DNA of 64,000 nucleotides, taken from the NCBI RefSeq assembly GCF_016863195.1, contig NZ_BOOK01000010.1, forward strand, positions 1-64,000. Reading direction: 5' to 3'. Shown one piece after another: positions 20,904 through 30,188 of this stretch. The position numbers were made by a program, and so were the translations under genes. Origin of the DNA: Paraplanobispora takensis. GTDB taxonomy: Bacteria > Actinomycetota > Actinomycetes > Streptosporangiales > Streptosporangiaceae. How positions within the stretch are numbered: the stretch's first letter is position 1; each line of letters begins with the position of its first letter. Below the pieces are notes generated by a model. That model saw only the letters and a program-made list of their open reading frames with translations. It was not told the DNA's origin and ran no database searches.

Positions 20904-20944
20904 CAGAACCCGGAGGAGCCTCAACAGAACCCGGAGGAGCCTCA
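20904..20944. repeat. 21-bp tandem repeat at the end of the ABC permease
   Basis: CAGAACCCGGAGGAGCCTCA occurs at 20904-20923 and again at 20925-20944; the second copy overlaps the permease stop codon. The 190 bp between this gene and the amidohydrolase contain no other feature. Confidence 0.8.
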
Positions 20945-21913
20945 GGAGACGACGTCCTTGCTCCGGAACCGGCGGAAGGCGAAGGCGATCAGGATCGCCG
21001 CGTAGGTGATCGACACGGACACGCCCTTGATCATGCCGCTGAAGTCCGGCTCCGGGGCGAGCGCGTCCAGCCAGGCCGTGTTCCAGAACGTCGGCAGGAA
21101 CTCCCGCAGCGAGCCCAGCGCCTCCACCGCCTGCAGGATGGTGCTCACGATCACCAGGCCCACCGCGCCGCCGACCGCGCCCAGCGGGGAGTCGGTACTG
21201 ACCGAGAGCAGGAAGGCCGTCGCGGCGACCACGAGCTGGCTGATCAGCGCGTAGCCGATCACGACCCCGAAGCGGGGCAGCACGTCCAGCGCCGGGATGA
21301 CCTCGCCCGTCCCGGGGACGCGCACGTCGTTCCAGCCGAAGGCCAGGGTCCCGGCGAGCAGCGCCATCAGCGGCAGGCAGATCACCGCCGCCGCCGAGTA
21401 GCCCAGGGCGACGATCAGCTTCTGGCGCAGCAGCCGGTCGCGGGGGATCGGGGCGGCCAGCAGATAGCGCAGCGACGACCAGTCGGCCTCGCTGGCCACC
21501 GTGTCCCCGCAGAAGAGCGCGACCGCGACGACCAGCAGGAAGCTCGCCGACACCGACAGCGCGAACGCGGCGAAGTTCAGCCCGCCGTCGGCGGCCAGGT
21601 CGGAGATGCGCAGGGAGCCGCCACCCGGCCGCCCCCACCCGCCGCCGACCTTGAAGGCGATCACCAGCACCCACGGAAGCGCCAGCAGCAGGCCGAACAT
21701 CACCAGCGTCCGGCGCCGCCTGAACTGGCGCACGATCTCCACCGAGATCGGCAGCGTCCGCTTCGGCGAGTATCCGTGCGCGGCCCCGTGCTCCCGGTCC
21801 GGCGCGGCCACGGCCGTCCCGCCGCCGGACGGCGTCGAGCCCGGCGCGATCGGACCGGACCCGCCCGGGCCGATCGCGGCACCACCGGCCGCGGTGCCGT
21901 TGGCGTCGCTCAT
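20942..21913 (-). CDS. ABC transporter permease (ABC-2 type)
   Basis: 323 aa starting with an ATGA overlap to the hydrolase-ATPase fusion gene. After a Gly/Pro-rich N-terminal ~45 residues come about six hydrophobic segments, typical of ABC-2 permeases. It should be the membrane partner of the upstream ATPase domain. The substrate is unknown. Confidence 0.88.
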   Translation of the reverse strand: MSDANGTAAGGAAIGPGGSGPIAPGSTPSGGGTAVAAPDREHGAAHGYSPKRTLPISVEIVRQFRRRRTLVMFGLLLALPWVLVIAFKVGGGWGRPGGGSLRISDLAADGGLNFAAFALSVSASFLLVVAVALFCGDTVASEADWSSLRYLLAAPIPRDRLLRQKLIVALGYSAAAVICLPLMALLAGTLAFGWNDVRVPGTGEVIPALDVLPRFGVVIGYALISQLVVAATAFLLSVSTDSPLGAVGGAVGLVIVSTILQAVEALGSLREFLPTFWNTAWLDALAPEPDFSGMIKGVSVSITYAAILIAFAFRRFRSKDVVS

Positions 21914-24717
21914 GCGTTCTCTCCGATCAGGTCCAGGAACACGTCCTCCAGGCGCGTGCTCACCCCGTTGCCGCTCGTACGGCTGCGCAGCAGCTCGCTC
22001 ACCGGACCGGCCGTGACGAGCCGGCCGCGGTGCATGACCACCACGTGGCTGCACGTCTGCTCCACCTCGGCGAGCAGGTGGCTGGAGACGATGACGGTAC
22101 GGCCCCGCGCCGCGTAGCGGATCAGGACCTCGCGCATCTCGCGGATCTGGGGCGGGTCGAGACCGTTGGTGGGCTCGTCGAGGACCAGCAGGTCCGGCAG
22201 GCCCAGCATGGCCTGGGCGATGGCCAGGCGCTGGCGCATGCCCTGGGAGTAGGTCCGTACGGCGCGCTCCAGGGCGGCGCCGAGCCCGGCGATCTCCAGG
22301 GCCTCCTCGATGTGGGCGTCCTCGGCGGGGCGGCCGGTGGCCTTCCAGTACAGCTCCAGGTTGGCCCGGCCCGACAGGTGCGGCAGGAACCCGGCGCCCT
22401 CGACGAAGGAGCCCAGACGGGACAGGACCGGCGCGCCGGGGACGACCCGGTGGCCGAAGATCCTGATCTCGCCCCGGTCGGGGTGGATCAGGCCCATCAT
22501 CATCCGCATCGTGGTGGTCTTGCCCGCGCCGTTGGGGCCGAGCAGGCCGAGCACCTGGCCGGGCTCGACGGTGAAGGACAGGTCGTTCACCGCGAGCTCG
22601 CCGTTGCGGTAGGCCTTGGTCAGTCCCTCGATGCGCAGGGGGACGGTGTCCAGGGCCGGGTCGTAGTCGTCGCGGAGCCTGCGCCGCCCGACGACGATCA
22701 GGACCGCCGCGGCGATCACGGAGGCCAGCGGCAGGGCCCAGGTCCACCAGGCGGGGCCGGTGGAGGGGGCGCGCAGCCCGGTGACGGTGGGCGCCTCCAG
22801 GGCCGGGGCGGCCAGGCTGACCTGGTAGACGGCCGAGGAGGCGGGGGTGTGATAGCCGAGGTCCGTCGTGGTGAAGGCGACCCGGAGCCGGTGCCCGGCC
22901 TCGAAGCGGTGGTCGACGGCGGGCAGGGTGACCGTGGCCTCCCCGGCGCCGCCCTCGGGGACGGTGATCCTGACCGGCGAGACGAGCCCCTCGGGCAGGA
23001 CCGGCGCCTGCGTCCCGCCGGCGGTGTCGTACAGCTTGGCGAACAGCGTCACGTCCCGCGGACCCGAGGCGTCGTCCCCGGTGTCCCCGGTGTCCCCGGT
23101 GTCCCCGGTGTCCCCGGTGTCCCCGGTGTTCCCGGTGTTCCCGGTGTCCTCGCCGGCGGTGTCCGGGGAGGACGCGGCCTCGGCGATCCGGACACGCACC
23201 TTGACGGTGGAGCTTCCGGTGATCTGCAGCGGGGCGGACAGGGGCGCGGACTCGAAGGCCGCGCTCTGGCCCGCCATGTCCACCGAGAGGCTCAGGTTGG
23301 CCGAGCCGGTGCTCAGGCCGCCGAAGCCGGGGATGGCGGAGATCGAGGCGGGGGAGCCGCCGGGCGGGTTGGCCACCGGCTGCTCGGGACCGGCCAGGGG
23401 GATGGAGGTCCGCTCCGTGCCCGACAGGCCTGGGTAGGCGCCGGCCACGGCGTGCAACTGGACCGGGCGGCGGGTGCCCGGGTCCCGGCCCCCGTCGCGG
23501 GTGACGGTGAAGCCGCCGACCTCGGCGGGCCCGGCGGCCGGGGAGGCCGGGGCGGTGGCGGGGGTCGCCGGGTTCCCGGCGGCGGCGTCCTTCAGATAGT
23601 GGTCGAACCAGGCGCGGGTCTGGTCGTGCAGCCAGTCCACCTCGCCCTCGCCGCCGTCGTGGCCGCCGTCGAACCAGGCGACGCGGACCGGCGCGCCGGT
23701 CGCGGCGATCGCCTTGGCGTTGGCGTCGGCGTGGTTCAGCGGGAACAGCGAGTCGCGCTGCCCCTGCAGCAGCAGGGTCGGGATCCTGATCCTGCCCTGC
23801 ACCGAGATCGGGCTGGAGCGGCGCAGCGTCTGCACCGCCGTGGCGGTCGCCCGCCCGGTCTCGGCCACCTGCTGGTACATGTCGCAGATCGCCGGCAGGA
23901 ACCGGCCGCACCGGACCTCCTCGACGGTCGGCGGCCGGACCGCGGCGGGGCTGCGGCCGTTCTGCCCGGCCGGGCCGCCCTGCGCGTCCCCGGTCTCCTC
24001 GCCGTCCTGACCGCCGGACCCGTCCTGACCGCCGGCGCCGCCCTGGCCGGTCAGCGCGGCCAGGCCGCCCGGGGCCTGCGGGCCGCCCCGGCTGAAGAAC
24101 AGCCCGGCCCACATCCGCTTGAACACGCCGCTCTCCGGGCCCTGCCCGGTGGCGTTGGGGAACAGCGCGTCGGCCAGGTCGTACCAGGTGATCTGGGGGG
24201 CGATCGCGTCGATCCGGCTGTCGTGGGCGGCGGCCATCAGCGCGATGGCGCCGCCGTAGGACCCGCCGGCGATGCCCACGCGCGGGTCGCCGTCCGCGTC
24301 GAGCCGGACCTCGGGGCGCTCGGCCAGCCAGTCCACCAGCTGGCGGACGTCCTTGACCTCGTAGTCGGGGGAGTTGAGCGCGATCTGCCCGCTCGAGCGT
24401 CCGAAGCCGCGGGCCGACCAGGTCAATACGGCGTAGCCCTCCTGCGCGAGCCGCACGGCGGCGTCCCTGACGCTCTGCTTGCTGCCGCCGAAGCCGTGCG
24501 CGAGCAGCACCGCGGGAGCCTTCCCGCCGCCCGAGGGCGGGAAGAAGCTCGTGTCGAGCGTGACGCGCTGGTCGTCGGCGGGTCCGTCGACCACCGTGAT
24601 CGTCTGTTCCTGGGCGCGTACCGTCGGGCCCGACGGCCACACCAGCCAGGTCACCACACCGATGACCAGCACGGCGACCACCGCGATCCAGGTGACACGC
24701 CTCCCCGAAAGCCTCAT
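21910..24717 (-). CDS. Fusion of extracytoplasmic serine hydrolase and ABC ATPase
   Basis: 935 aa. Residues 10-27 form a signal anchor. An X-Pro dipeptidyl-peptidase (CocE-like) hydrolase follows, with nucleophile Ser153 in GGSYGG, Asp322 (GQRDS) and His353 (GGHDGG), then a beta-sandwich-like region to about 640. A second membrane helix (about 657-676) leads to a C-terminal ABC ATPase with Walker A GPNGAGKT (727-734), signature YSQGMRQ (823-829) and Walker B LLVLDEPT (843-850). Topology puts the hydrolase outside and the ATPase inside. A Thr-Gly-Asp repeat (about 524-549) lies in the outer domain. The gene is translationally coupled to an ABC-2 permease. The frame is continuous, so the fusion is genuine. 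Confidence 0.92.
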   Translation of the reverse strand: MRLSGRRVTWIAVVAVLVIGVVTWLVWPSGPTVRAQEQTITVVDGPADDQRVTLDTSFFPPSGGGKAPAVLLAHGFGGSKQSVRDAAVRLAQEGYAVLTWSARGFGRSSGQIALNSPDYEVKDVRQLVDWLAERPEVRLDADGDPRVGIAGGSYGGAIALMAAAHDSRIDAIAPQITWYDLADALFPNATGQGPESGVFKRMWAGLFFSRGGPQAPGGLAALTGQGGAGGQDGSGGQDGEETGDAQGGPAGQNGRSPAAVRPPTVEEVRCGRFLPAICDMYQQVAETGRATATAVQTLRRSSPISVQGRIRIPTLLLQGQRDSLFPLNHADANAKAIAATGAPVRVAWFDGGHDGGEGEVDWLHDQTRAWFDHYLKDAAAGNPATPATAPASPAAGPAEVGGFTVTRDGGRDPGTRRPVQLHAVAGAYPGLSGTERTSIPLAGPEQPVANPPGGSPASISAIPGFGGLSTGSANLSLSVDMAGQSAAFESAPLSAPLQITGSSTVKVRVRIAEAASSPDTAGEDTGNTGNTGDTGDTGDTGDTGDTGDDASGPRDVTLFAKLYDTAGGTQAPVLPEGLVSPVRITVPEGGAGEATVTLPAVDHRFEAGHRLRVAFTTTDLGYHTPASSAVYQVSLAAPALEAPTVTGLRAPSTGPAWWTWALPLASVIAAAVLIVVGRRRLRDDYDPALDTVPLRIEGLTKAYRNGELAVNDLSFTVEPGQVLGLLGPNGAGKTTTMRMMMGLIHPDRGEIRIFGHRVVPGAPVLSRLGSFVEGAGFLPHLSGRANLELYWKATGRPAEDAHIEEALEIAGLGAALERAVRTYSQGMRQRLAIAQAMLGLPDLLVLDEPTNGLDPPQIREMREVLIRYAARGRTVIVSSHLLAEVEQTCSHVVVMHRGRLVTAGPVSELLRSRTSGNGVSTRLEDVFLDLIGENA
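23072..23147. repeat. 9-bp tandem repeat (GTCCCCGGT) within the fusion gene
   Basis: About eight units of GTCCCCGGT, the last ones varying to GTTCCCGGT, encode a Thr-Gly-Asp/Asn repeat in the extracytoplasmic part. Copy-number changes keep the frame. Confidence 0.88.
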
Positions 24718-24841
24718 GCAGGGAGATTACTCACTGGAGCTGAGAGATAGCTGAGACGACCCCCGCGTTGGAACCGCCTGCCGATATCCGGCCGGGGCCC
24801 GGCGGGCTGTTGGCGGGAGCCGTCCGGCGGCTCATCATCGG

Positions 24842-27160
24842 ATGATGAGCGATGATCGCCGGTATGTCGGGCGGCGGGTGCCGCGCAGGGAGGACGCCCG
24901 CCTGGTGGCAGGGCGGGCCCGGTTCGCCGGGGACGTGCGGATCGCGGGGACGGTCCACGCGGTGGTGGTCCGCAGCCCGGTCGCGCACGGACGGCTGACC
25001 CGGTGCGAGGTCAAGGCCGCACTGGCCGCCGACGGCGTGCTGGACGTGCTGACCCCCGCCGACGCCGCGGGGATGCGGCTGCCGTGCGTGACGCTGGCCC
25101 CCGGCCAGCGGATGACGGACTATCCGGTGCTCTCCGGCGAGATCCGCTACGCCGGCCAGCCCGTGGCGCTGGTGGTGGCGCGCAGCGAGGCGGCCGCCCA
25201 GGACGCCGCAGAGCTGGTCGACCTGGACATCGAGGAACTGCCCCCGGTGCTGGGCGCCGAGCGCGCTCTGGCCGCGGACGCGCCCCTGCTCTATCCCGAA
25301 TGGGAGACGAACCTGGTCGCCGACTTCCCGCTGGGGGATCCGCCGGACGAATGCGAGGCGGCCATCGCGGCGGCGGAGCACGTGGTCGAGCTGACGACCA
25401 GGCTGGGGCGGGCCGCGCCGTACCCGATGGAGCCGCGGGCGATCGTGGCCGCGTTCGAGGACGGCGAGCTGACCGTGTGGGCCTCCACGCAGGCGCCGCA
25501 CCACGCCCGTGACCACCTCGCCGAGGCCCTCGGGCTCGGCCACGGCCGGGTGCGCGTCGTGGCGTGCGACGTGGGAGGCGGCTTCGGCGGCAAGGAGCAC
25601 CCGTATCCCGACGAGGCGCTGGTGTGCCTGGCGGCGATCCGGCTGGGCCGCCCGGTGCGGTGGGTGGAGTCGCGCACCGAGCACCTGGCGGCCACCCTGC
25701 CCGCCAGGGACGCCGTGCACCGGGCCCGGCTGGCCTTCGACGGCGACGGGCGGTTCCGGGCGCTGTACTGCGACATCGTCGGCGACCTCGGCGCGCACCC
25801 GTCCAACGCGGGCATCTCCACGTTCGCGGTGACGGCGGTGACGCTGCCGGGACCGTACCGGTTCGAGCGGGTCGGCGCGCGCGTGCGCGGGGCGGTGACG
25901 ACGACCACGCCGACCGGCTCCTACCGGGGCTTCGGCCAGCCCGAGGCGACGTGGACCCGCGAGCGGCTGGTCGAGGAGGCCGCGCGCCTGCTGGGCGTGG
26001 ACCCGGTGGAGCTGCGCCTGCGCAACCTGCTGCGCCCCGACGAGCTGCCCTACGCCTCCCGGACCTGGCAGACCTACGACTCCGGGGACTATCCGGCCGC
26101 ACTGGAGGCGCTGCGCGATCTGGTGCGGCCGCGCGAGGCCGGCGACGGCCGGCGGCGCGGGATCGGGTTCTCCTGCCACGTCGAGCCGACCGGCATGGGC
26201 CCCTCGGAGGAGATGCGGCAGGCGGGCACCCAGACCGGGGCCTACGAGACGACGGTGCTGCGGATGGAGCAGGACGCCTCACTGGTCGTCTGCTGCGGGG
26301 TGGCGGCCATCGGCCAGGGCATCGAGACGACGCTGGCCCAGCTCGCCGCCGACCACGCGGGGGTGCCGCTGGAGCGGGTCAGGGTGCTGCTGGGCGACAC
26401 GGCCGCCACGCCGTACTCCCCGGTGGGCTCCATCGCCAGCCGGGCGCTCGCGCTCGGCGGCGGGGCGCTGATCCGGGCGGCGGTACGGCTGCGCGAGAAG
26501 ATCATGCTGATCGCCGCCCACCAGCTGGAGGCCTCCGCCGGCGACATGGAGATCGCCGGCGACGTCGTGCGGGTGAAGGGCGACCCGTCGGCCGCCCGCA
26601 CGCTGAGGGAGATCGCGGTCTCGGCGTGGCGGGCCTGGGACCTGCCCGAGGGGGTCGATCCCGGGCTGGAGGAACGGGTGACCTACGACCCCTCCGCCTA
26701 CACCTGCGCCTTCGGCGCGCACGCCGCGGCGGTGGCCGTCGACCCGGAGACCGGCGCGGTCGAGGTGGAGGGCTACTGGGTGGTCAACGACTGCGGCGTG
26801 GCGGTGAACCCGGCGATCGTGGAGGGGCAGATCCTCGGCGGGGTCGTGCAGGGGATCGGGATGGCGCTGACCGAGGAGGTGGCCTACACCTCCGGCGGGC
26901 AGCCGCTGATGGACTACTTCCCGCCGGGGGCGCCGGACGTGCCCGACGTCGAGGTACGGCTGATGCAGACCCCGTCCCCGGTGACGCCCGGCGGGATGAA
27001 GGGCGTGGGCGAGGCCGGGACCATCGGGCCGCCCGCGGCCATCGGCAACGCCGTGGCCGCCGCCCTGCCCGGGGTCGCCGGCCGGATCACCGCCACCCCC
27101 CTGACCCCGCAGGCCGTCTGGGCGGCCCTGTCCGGGCAGGAGGGCCGACCGGGCGGGTGA
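24842..27160 (+). CDS. Molybdenum hydroxylase large subunit (xanthine dehydrogenase/CoxL superfamily)
   Basis: 772 aa, normal length. Conserved blocks include the N-terminal VGRRVPRREDARLVAGRARF, GGGFGGKE (molybdopterin), SYRGFGQPEATW and the near-C-terminal GMKGVGEAGT carrying the catalytic Glu. The CO-dehydrogenase AYRCSFR active-site loop is absent, so it is an aldehyde/purine-type hydroxylase rather than a CO dehydrogenase. The partner FAD and 2Fe-2S subunits are not in the neighbourhood, which is unusual. ATG 24842 and 24845 are both possible starts. Confidence 0.92.
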   Translation: MMSDDRRYVGRRVPRREDARLVAGRARFAGDVRIAGTVHAVVVRSPVAHGRLTRCEVKAALAADGVLDVLTPADAAGMRLPCVTLAPGQRMTDYPVLSGEIRYAGQPVALVVARSEAAAQDAAELVDLDIEELPPVLGAERALAADAPLLYPEWETNLVADFPLGDPPDECEAAIAAAEHVVELTTRLGRAAPYPMEPRAIVAAFEDGELTVWASTQAPHHARDHLAEALGLGHGRVRVVACDVGGGFGGKEHPYPDEALVCLAAIRLGRPVRWVESRTEHLAATLPARDAVHRARLAFDGDGRFRALYCDIVGDLGAHPSNAGISTFAVTAVTLPGPYRFERVGARVRGAVTTTTPTGSYRGFGQPEATWTRERLVEEAARLLGVDPVELRLRNLLRPDELPYASRTWQTYDSGDYPAALEALRDLVRPREAGDGRRRGIGFSCHVEPTGMGPSEEMRQAGTQTGAYETTVLRMEQDASLVVCCGVAAIGQGIETTLAQLAADHAGVPLERVRVLLGDTAATPYSPVGSIASRALALGGGALIRAAVRLREKIMLIAAHQLEASAGDMEIAGDVVRVKGDPSAARTLREIAVSAWRAWDLPEGVDPGLEERVTYDPSAYTCAFGAHAAAVAVDPETGAVEVEGYWVVNDCGVAVNPAIVEGQILGGVVQGIGMALTEEVAYTSGGQPLMDYFPPGAPDVPDVEVRLMQTPSPVTPGGMKGVGEAGTIGPPAAIGNAVAAALPGVAGRITATPLTPQAVWAALSGQEGRPGG

Positions 27161-27167
27161 CCGGGCG

Positions 27168-27749
27168 TCAGGGCTCCCGGGGGCCGATCGGCATCCTGTA
27201 GTGCACCTCCGTCGCCGGGAACGGCATGCCCGGCACGTCCTGGACCCGGCCCGACAGGGTGAAGCCGAAACGCTCGTAGAAGCGGCGGGCGCGGGCGTTG
27301 CCCTCCAGCACCCAGAGCCCGGCCTCCCGGTGCCCCAGCTCGCGCAGGCGCTCGACCGAGCGCGTCATCAGGGCGAGGCCGAGCCCGGTGGACCAGCGTT
27401 CGGGAAGGACGTAGATCGCGAAGACCTCCCCGCCCCCTCCGGCCTCTCCACCCTCCCCGGCCGCCGCCCGGCCCTGCTCCGGGTCCCGCTCCGCCCCGAA
27501 CACGCTGAACCCCGCGATCTCCTCGCCGGGCCCGCCGTCCGCGTCACCGCCCTCCCCGCCGACCAGCAGGTGCCCCCCGCCCGAAGTGGTCCACTCCCGC
27601 CAGAACTCCAGTGCCCGGGGTGTGACGCTCAGCCCGTCGAGGAAGTCCTGGGGGAGCAGGCCGCGGTAGGCCGTCTTCCACGTCTCGTTCTTGATCCGCA
27701 GAACGGCCTCGAGGTCATCCGGGACGCCCTGGCGTACAAAGACTCGCAT
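27168..27749 (-). CDS. GNAT-family N-acetyltransferase
   Basis: 193 aa. The N-terminal VRQGVPDDLEAVLRIKNETWKTAYRG and the acetyl-CoA-binding region (YVLPERWSTGLGLALMTRSVERLRELG) followed by LWVLEGNARARRFYERFGF are classic GNAT. A Gly/Glu-rich insertion (about 73-103) is low complexity. It converges with the molybdenum hydroxylase gene, 7 bp apart. The substrate is unknown. Confidence 0.92.
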   Translation of the reverse strand: MRVFVRQGVPDDLEAVLRIKNETWKTAYRGLLPQDFLDGLSVTPRALEFWREWTTSGGGHLLVGGEGGDADGGPGEEIAGFSVFGAERDPEQGRAAAGEGGEAGGGGEVFAIYVLPERWSTGLGLALMTRSVERLRELGHREAGLWVLEGNARARRFYERFGFTLSGRVQDVPGMPFPATEVHYRMPIGPREP

Positions 27750-27826
27750 ATTTGATGATTATCCGGGCATGTGGAGGGGTTATCCCTGATTGCGGTCTTC
27801 GTGAAGGCCGGGCATCATTTCAACGC

Positions 27827-28969
27827 GTGAAGTCAGCAGCAAACTTGCGAAGAAGAGCCGGCTCGGTCGCCGAGTGGGCGCTGCCCTACTGGACCCGCGG
27901 GGAGGCCGGCAGGGAGACCCCCGAGGACCTGTTCAAGGTCCTCTACCTCGGATGGCTGGTCGCCTTCTCCCTCAAGGTCCTGGGAGCGTCCTGGGACGTC
28001 TCCTGGCACTTCAAGTGGCTGCGCGACGACCTGGCCCCGCCGCACATGCTCAACAGCGTCGGCACGGTCATCGTGGTCGCCCTGACCATCATCCACGTCT
28101 ACACCGGCTACGGCGTCGACAAGACGGCGCAGCGCCTCATCCAGTGGGGCACCGCGACCTTCCTGATCGCCGTGCCGCTCGACCTGATCAACCACCGGGT
28201 CAACGGGCTCGACATCACGTCGTGGAGCCCGTCGCACATGCTGCTGTACATCGGCACGTTCTTCATGATCTGCGGCGTCATCCGCGGCTGGTTCATGGGG
28301 GCCCCGCCCGGCCGCATGCGCACGCTCGTCCTCGGCGGCCTGTTCGTGTTCATGTTCGAGAACGTCTGGTTCCCGGCCCAGCACCAGGAGTACGGCGTCT
28401 TCGGCATCCGGGCGTGGGACGCCGGCAAGCCGGAGGCCGAGCCGATCCTGCTGCAGTTCGCCGCCGACCAGATGGGCCGTCCGATCGACCGCGAGATGGT
28501 GGTCAACTTCTCGCTGCCGGTGCCCGACCAGGTCTACCCGCTCTACGGCGCGATGGCGGCGATGATCGTCCTCGTCTTCGCCCACGCGATGATCGGCAGG
28601 AGGTTCGCCGCCACCGCCGTGGCCGCCACCTATGTCGTCTACCGCACGCTGATCTGGCCGCTGCTGGCGGTCGCCGACTTCCCGCGCTCGGCGGTCCCGA
28701 TCTTCCTGATCGCCGGGGCGCTCGCGATCGACCTGGCGTTCCTGATCCGCCACCCCGCCGTCCGGGCGCTCGTCGGCTCCGTCGTCGTCACCCTCGTGGT
28801 GGACCAGGTCCTGCGCGTGCAGAACGCGTGGCTGGCCTCACCGCCCCTGATCAGCCCGATGACCATGGCGCTCGGCGGGGCCGGGCTCGCCGTCCTGTGG
28901 CTGGCCGGCGAGTGGTTCCTCACCCGCTACAGGCTCCGGGACCGGACCGGGGAGACCGTCCCGGCCTGA
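27827..28969 (+). CDS. Multispan membrane protein, unknown function
   Basis: 380 aa from GTG 27827 (MKSAANLRRRAG). There are about nine hydrophobic segments. Several His and Trp residues occur at segment ends (SWDVSWHFKWLRDD, FPAQHQEYGVFG), suggesting a metal or haem function, but I recognise no family. It converges on the copCD pair, separated by a strong bidirectional hairpin. Spacing to that operon may reflect a shared copper or respiratory role; this is speculative. Confidence 0.75.
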   Translation: MKSAANLRRRAGSVAEWALPYWTRGEAGRETPEDLFKVLYLGWLVAFSLKVLGASWDVSWHFKWLRDDLAPPHMLNSVGTVIVVALTIIHVYTGYGVDKTAQRLIQWGTATFLIAVPLDLINHRVNGLDITSWSPSHMLLYIGTFFMICGVIRGWFMGAPPGRMRTLVLGGLFVFMFENVWFPAQHQEYGVFGIRAWDAGKPEAEPILLQFAADQMGRPIDREMVVNFSLPVPDQVYPLYGAMAAMIVLVFAHAMIGRRFAATAVAATYVVYRTLIWPLLAVADFPRSAVPIFLIAGALAIDLAFLIRHPAVRALVGSVVVTLVVDQVLRVQNAWLASPPLISPMTMALGGAGLAVLWLAGEWFLTRYRLRDRTGETVPA

Positions 28970-28982
28970 GCCCGGCGGACAG

Positions 28983-29012
28983 GCCGCCGCGCCCTGAAAC
29001 GGACGCGGCGGC
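28983..29012. terminator. Bidirectional hairpin terminator
   Basis: GCCGCCGCG (28983-28991) and CGCGGCGGC (29004-29012) form a perfect 9-bp stem with a 12-nt loop, between the convergent membrane-protein and copD stop codons. Confidence 0.7.
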
Positions 29013-30188
29013 TCAGGTGATGGAGGCGGTGGTCAGCGCCACCGCCACGCCGTAGGCCAGTCCCATCACGGTGACCTCGGCCGCCGCCCACGCGGCGACG
29101 GCCGTCCCCTCCCGCCGCCGGATCGGCGGCAGGAGGCGGAAGCGGATGTGCGCGGCCAGCGGGATCAGCAGGGCCGTGAGTGCGACCTTGGCCAGCACCA
29201 GCAGGCCGTACTCGCTCGTCAGCAGCGCGCCGGGCAGCTCGGTTCCCGGGGTCAGGGCCATGGTGGCCAGGCCGTTCACCAGCCCGGAGAGGCCGACGAC
29301 GACCAGCGCGAGGGTGGCCAGCCGGGAGAAGCGCGGCAGGATCCGGGCCAGCAGCTCGCGGTCCCGGGCGACCAGCAGCGCGATAACGGTCAGCCCGCCG
29401 GTCCAGGCCGCCGCGCCCAGCACGTGCAGCTCCATCGAGACCATGATGGGGTCGTGCCAGACAGAGTCCACCGCGTGACCGGTGACCGGGATCGGCAGCA
29501 GGCCGAACAGGGCGATCACGATCCGCAGCTCGGCGGGGACCTTCTCGCCGAAGCGCACCGCCAGCAGCCCGATCCCGGCGTAGGTCAGCGCGCAGGCGGC
29601 GCTGAAGAGCAGGCCCTGCCCCGCGCCGACCTCGTCGACGTACTCGGCGATCATCCCCGGGGTGGGGAACACGCCGGGGTTCAGCTCGGCCGTCATGAAG
29701 ACGATGGTCAGCAGCGCCAGCACCGCCCAGGCCCAGGCGAAGGAGACCGCCATCGGCCGGGCCCGGCGCATCACCGGCTCGGTGCGGTCCGGGTCGTCGA
29801 AGCCGAGCAGCTTGGGCAGGAAGCTCAGCCCGACCACCGCCACCGCCGCCAGGTCCAGCAGCACCCGCAGCACCGGCAGGCCGTACTCCACCAGCGGGCT
29901 GGGCAGTGTGATCCCGGGCACCGCCTCCGCGGCGCCGAACGCCGTCGCGACGAGGACGGCGGACACCGCCCCCGCGACGAGACCCCAGGCGGGCAGTGTC
30001 CCGGCCCGCCCCGGTCCCCGCGCCTGCCCGGCCGCCCCCGGCCCCAGGGTCTGCCCGCCGGTCCCCGGCTCCCGCGCCTGCCCGGCCGTCTCCGGTCCCT
30101 GCCCGGCCGCCCCCGGCTCCTGAACCTGTCCGGCGGGCGCGGCCACCTTGCCCGCTCCGGCGGGCGCCTCGTTCCCTTCCGCGCTCAC
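29013..30188 (-). CDS. copD: CopD-type copper resistance membrane protein
   Basis: 391 aa from GTG 30188, overlapping the copC stop by 4 bp. After a Pro/Gly/Gln-rich N-terminal ~65 residues there are about eight membrane helices. Helix motifs GHAVDSVWHDPIMVSMELHVLGAAAWTGGL match the CopD domain (PF05425), with His residues that could handle copper at the membrane. The CopC-CopD order and coupling suggest delivery of copper across the membrane, as in YcnJ-type fusions, here as two genes. Confidence 0.87.
   Translation of the reverse strand: MSAEGNEAPAGAGKVAAPAGQVQEPGAAGQGPETAGQAREPGTGGQTLGPGAAGQARGPGRAGTLPAWGLVAGAVSAVLVATAFGAAEAVPGITLPSPLVEYGLPVLRVLLDLAAVAVVGLSFLPKLLGFDDPDRTEPVMRRARPMAVSFAWAWAVLALLTIVFMTAELNPGVFPTPGMIAEYVDEVGAGQGLLFSAACALTYAGIGLLAVRFGEKVPAELRIVIALFGLLPIPVTGHAVDSVWHDPIMVSMELHVLGAAAWTGGLTVIALLVARDRELLARILPRFSRLATLALVVVGLSGLVNGLATMALTPGTELPGALLTSEYGLLVLAKVALTALLIPLAAHIRFRLLPPIRRREGTAVAAWAAAEVTVMGLAYGVAVALTTASIT

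Noticed and set aside
23072-23147. Possible CRISPR array
   Set aside because: The 9-bp units have no spacers and encode in-frame Thr-Gly-Asp repeats. The same applies to the hexamers at 8674-8768.
20942-24640. A single 1,232-codon minus-strand frame spanning the ABC region
   Set aside because: Its N-terminal two thirds is out of frame with the hydrolase-ATPase fusion. Only the last 323 codons are the real permease.
24842-27160. Aerobic CO dehydrogenase large subunit
   Set aside because: The active-site AYRCSFR loop is missing and no CoxM/CoxS genes are present.
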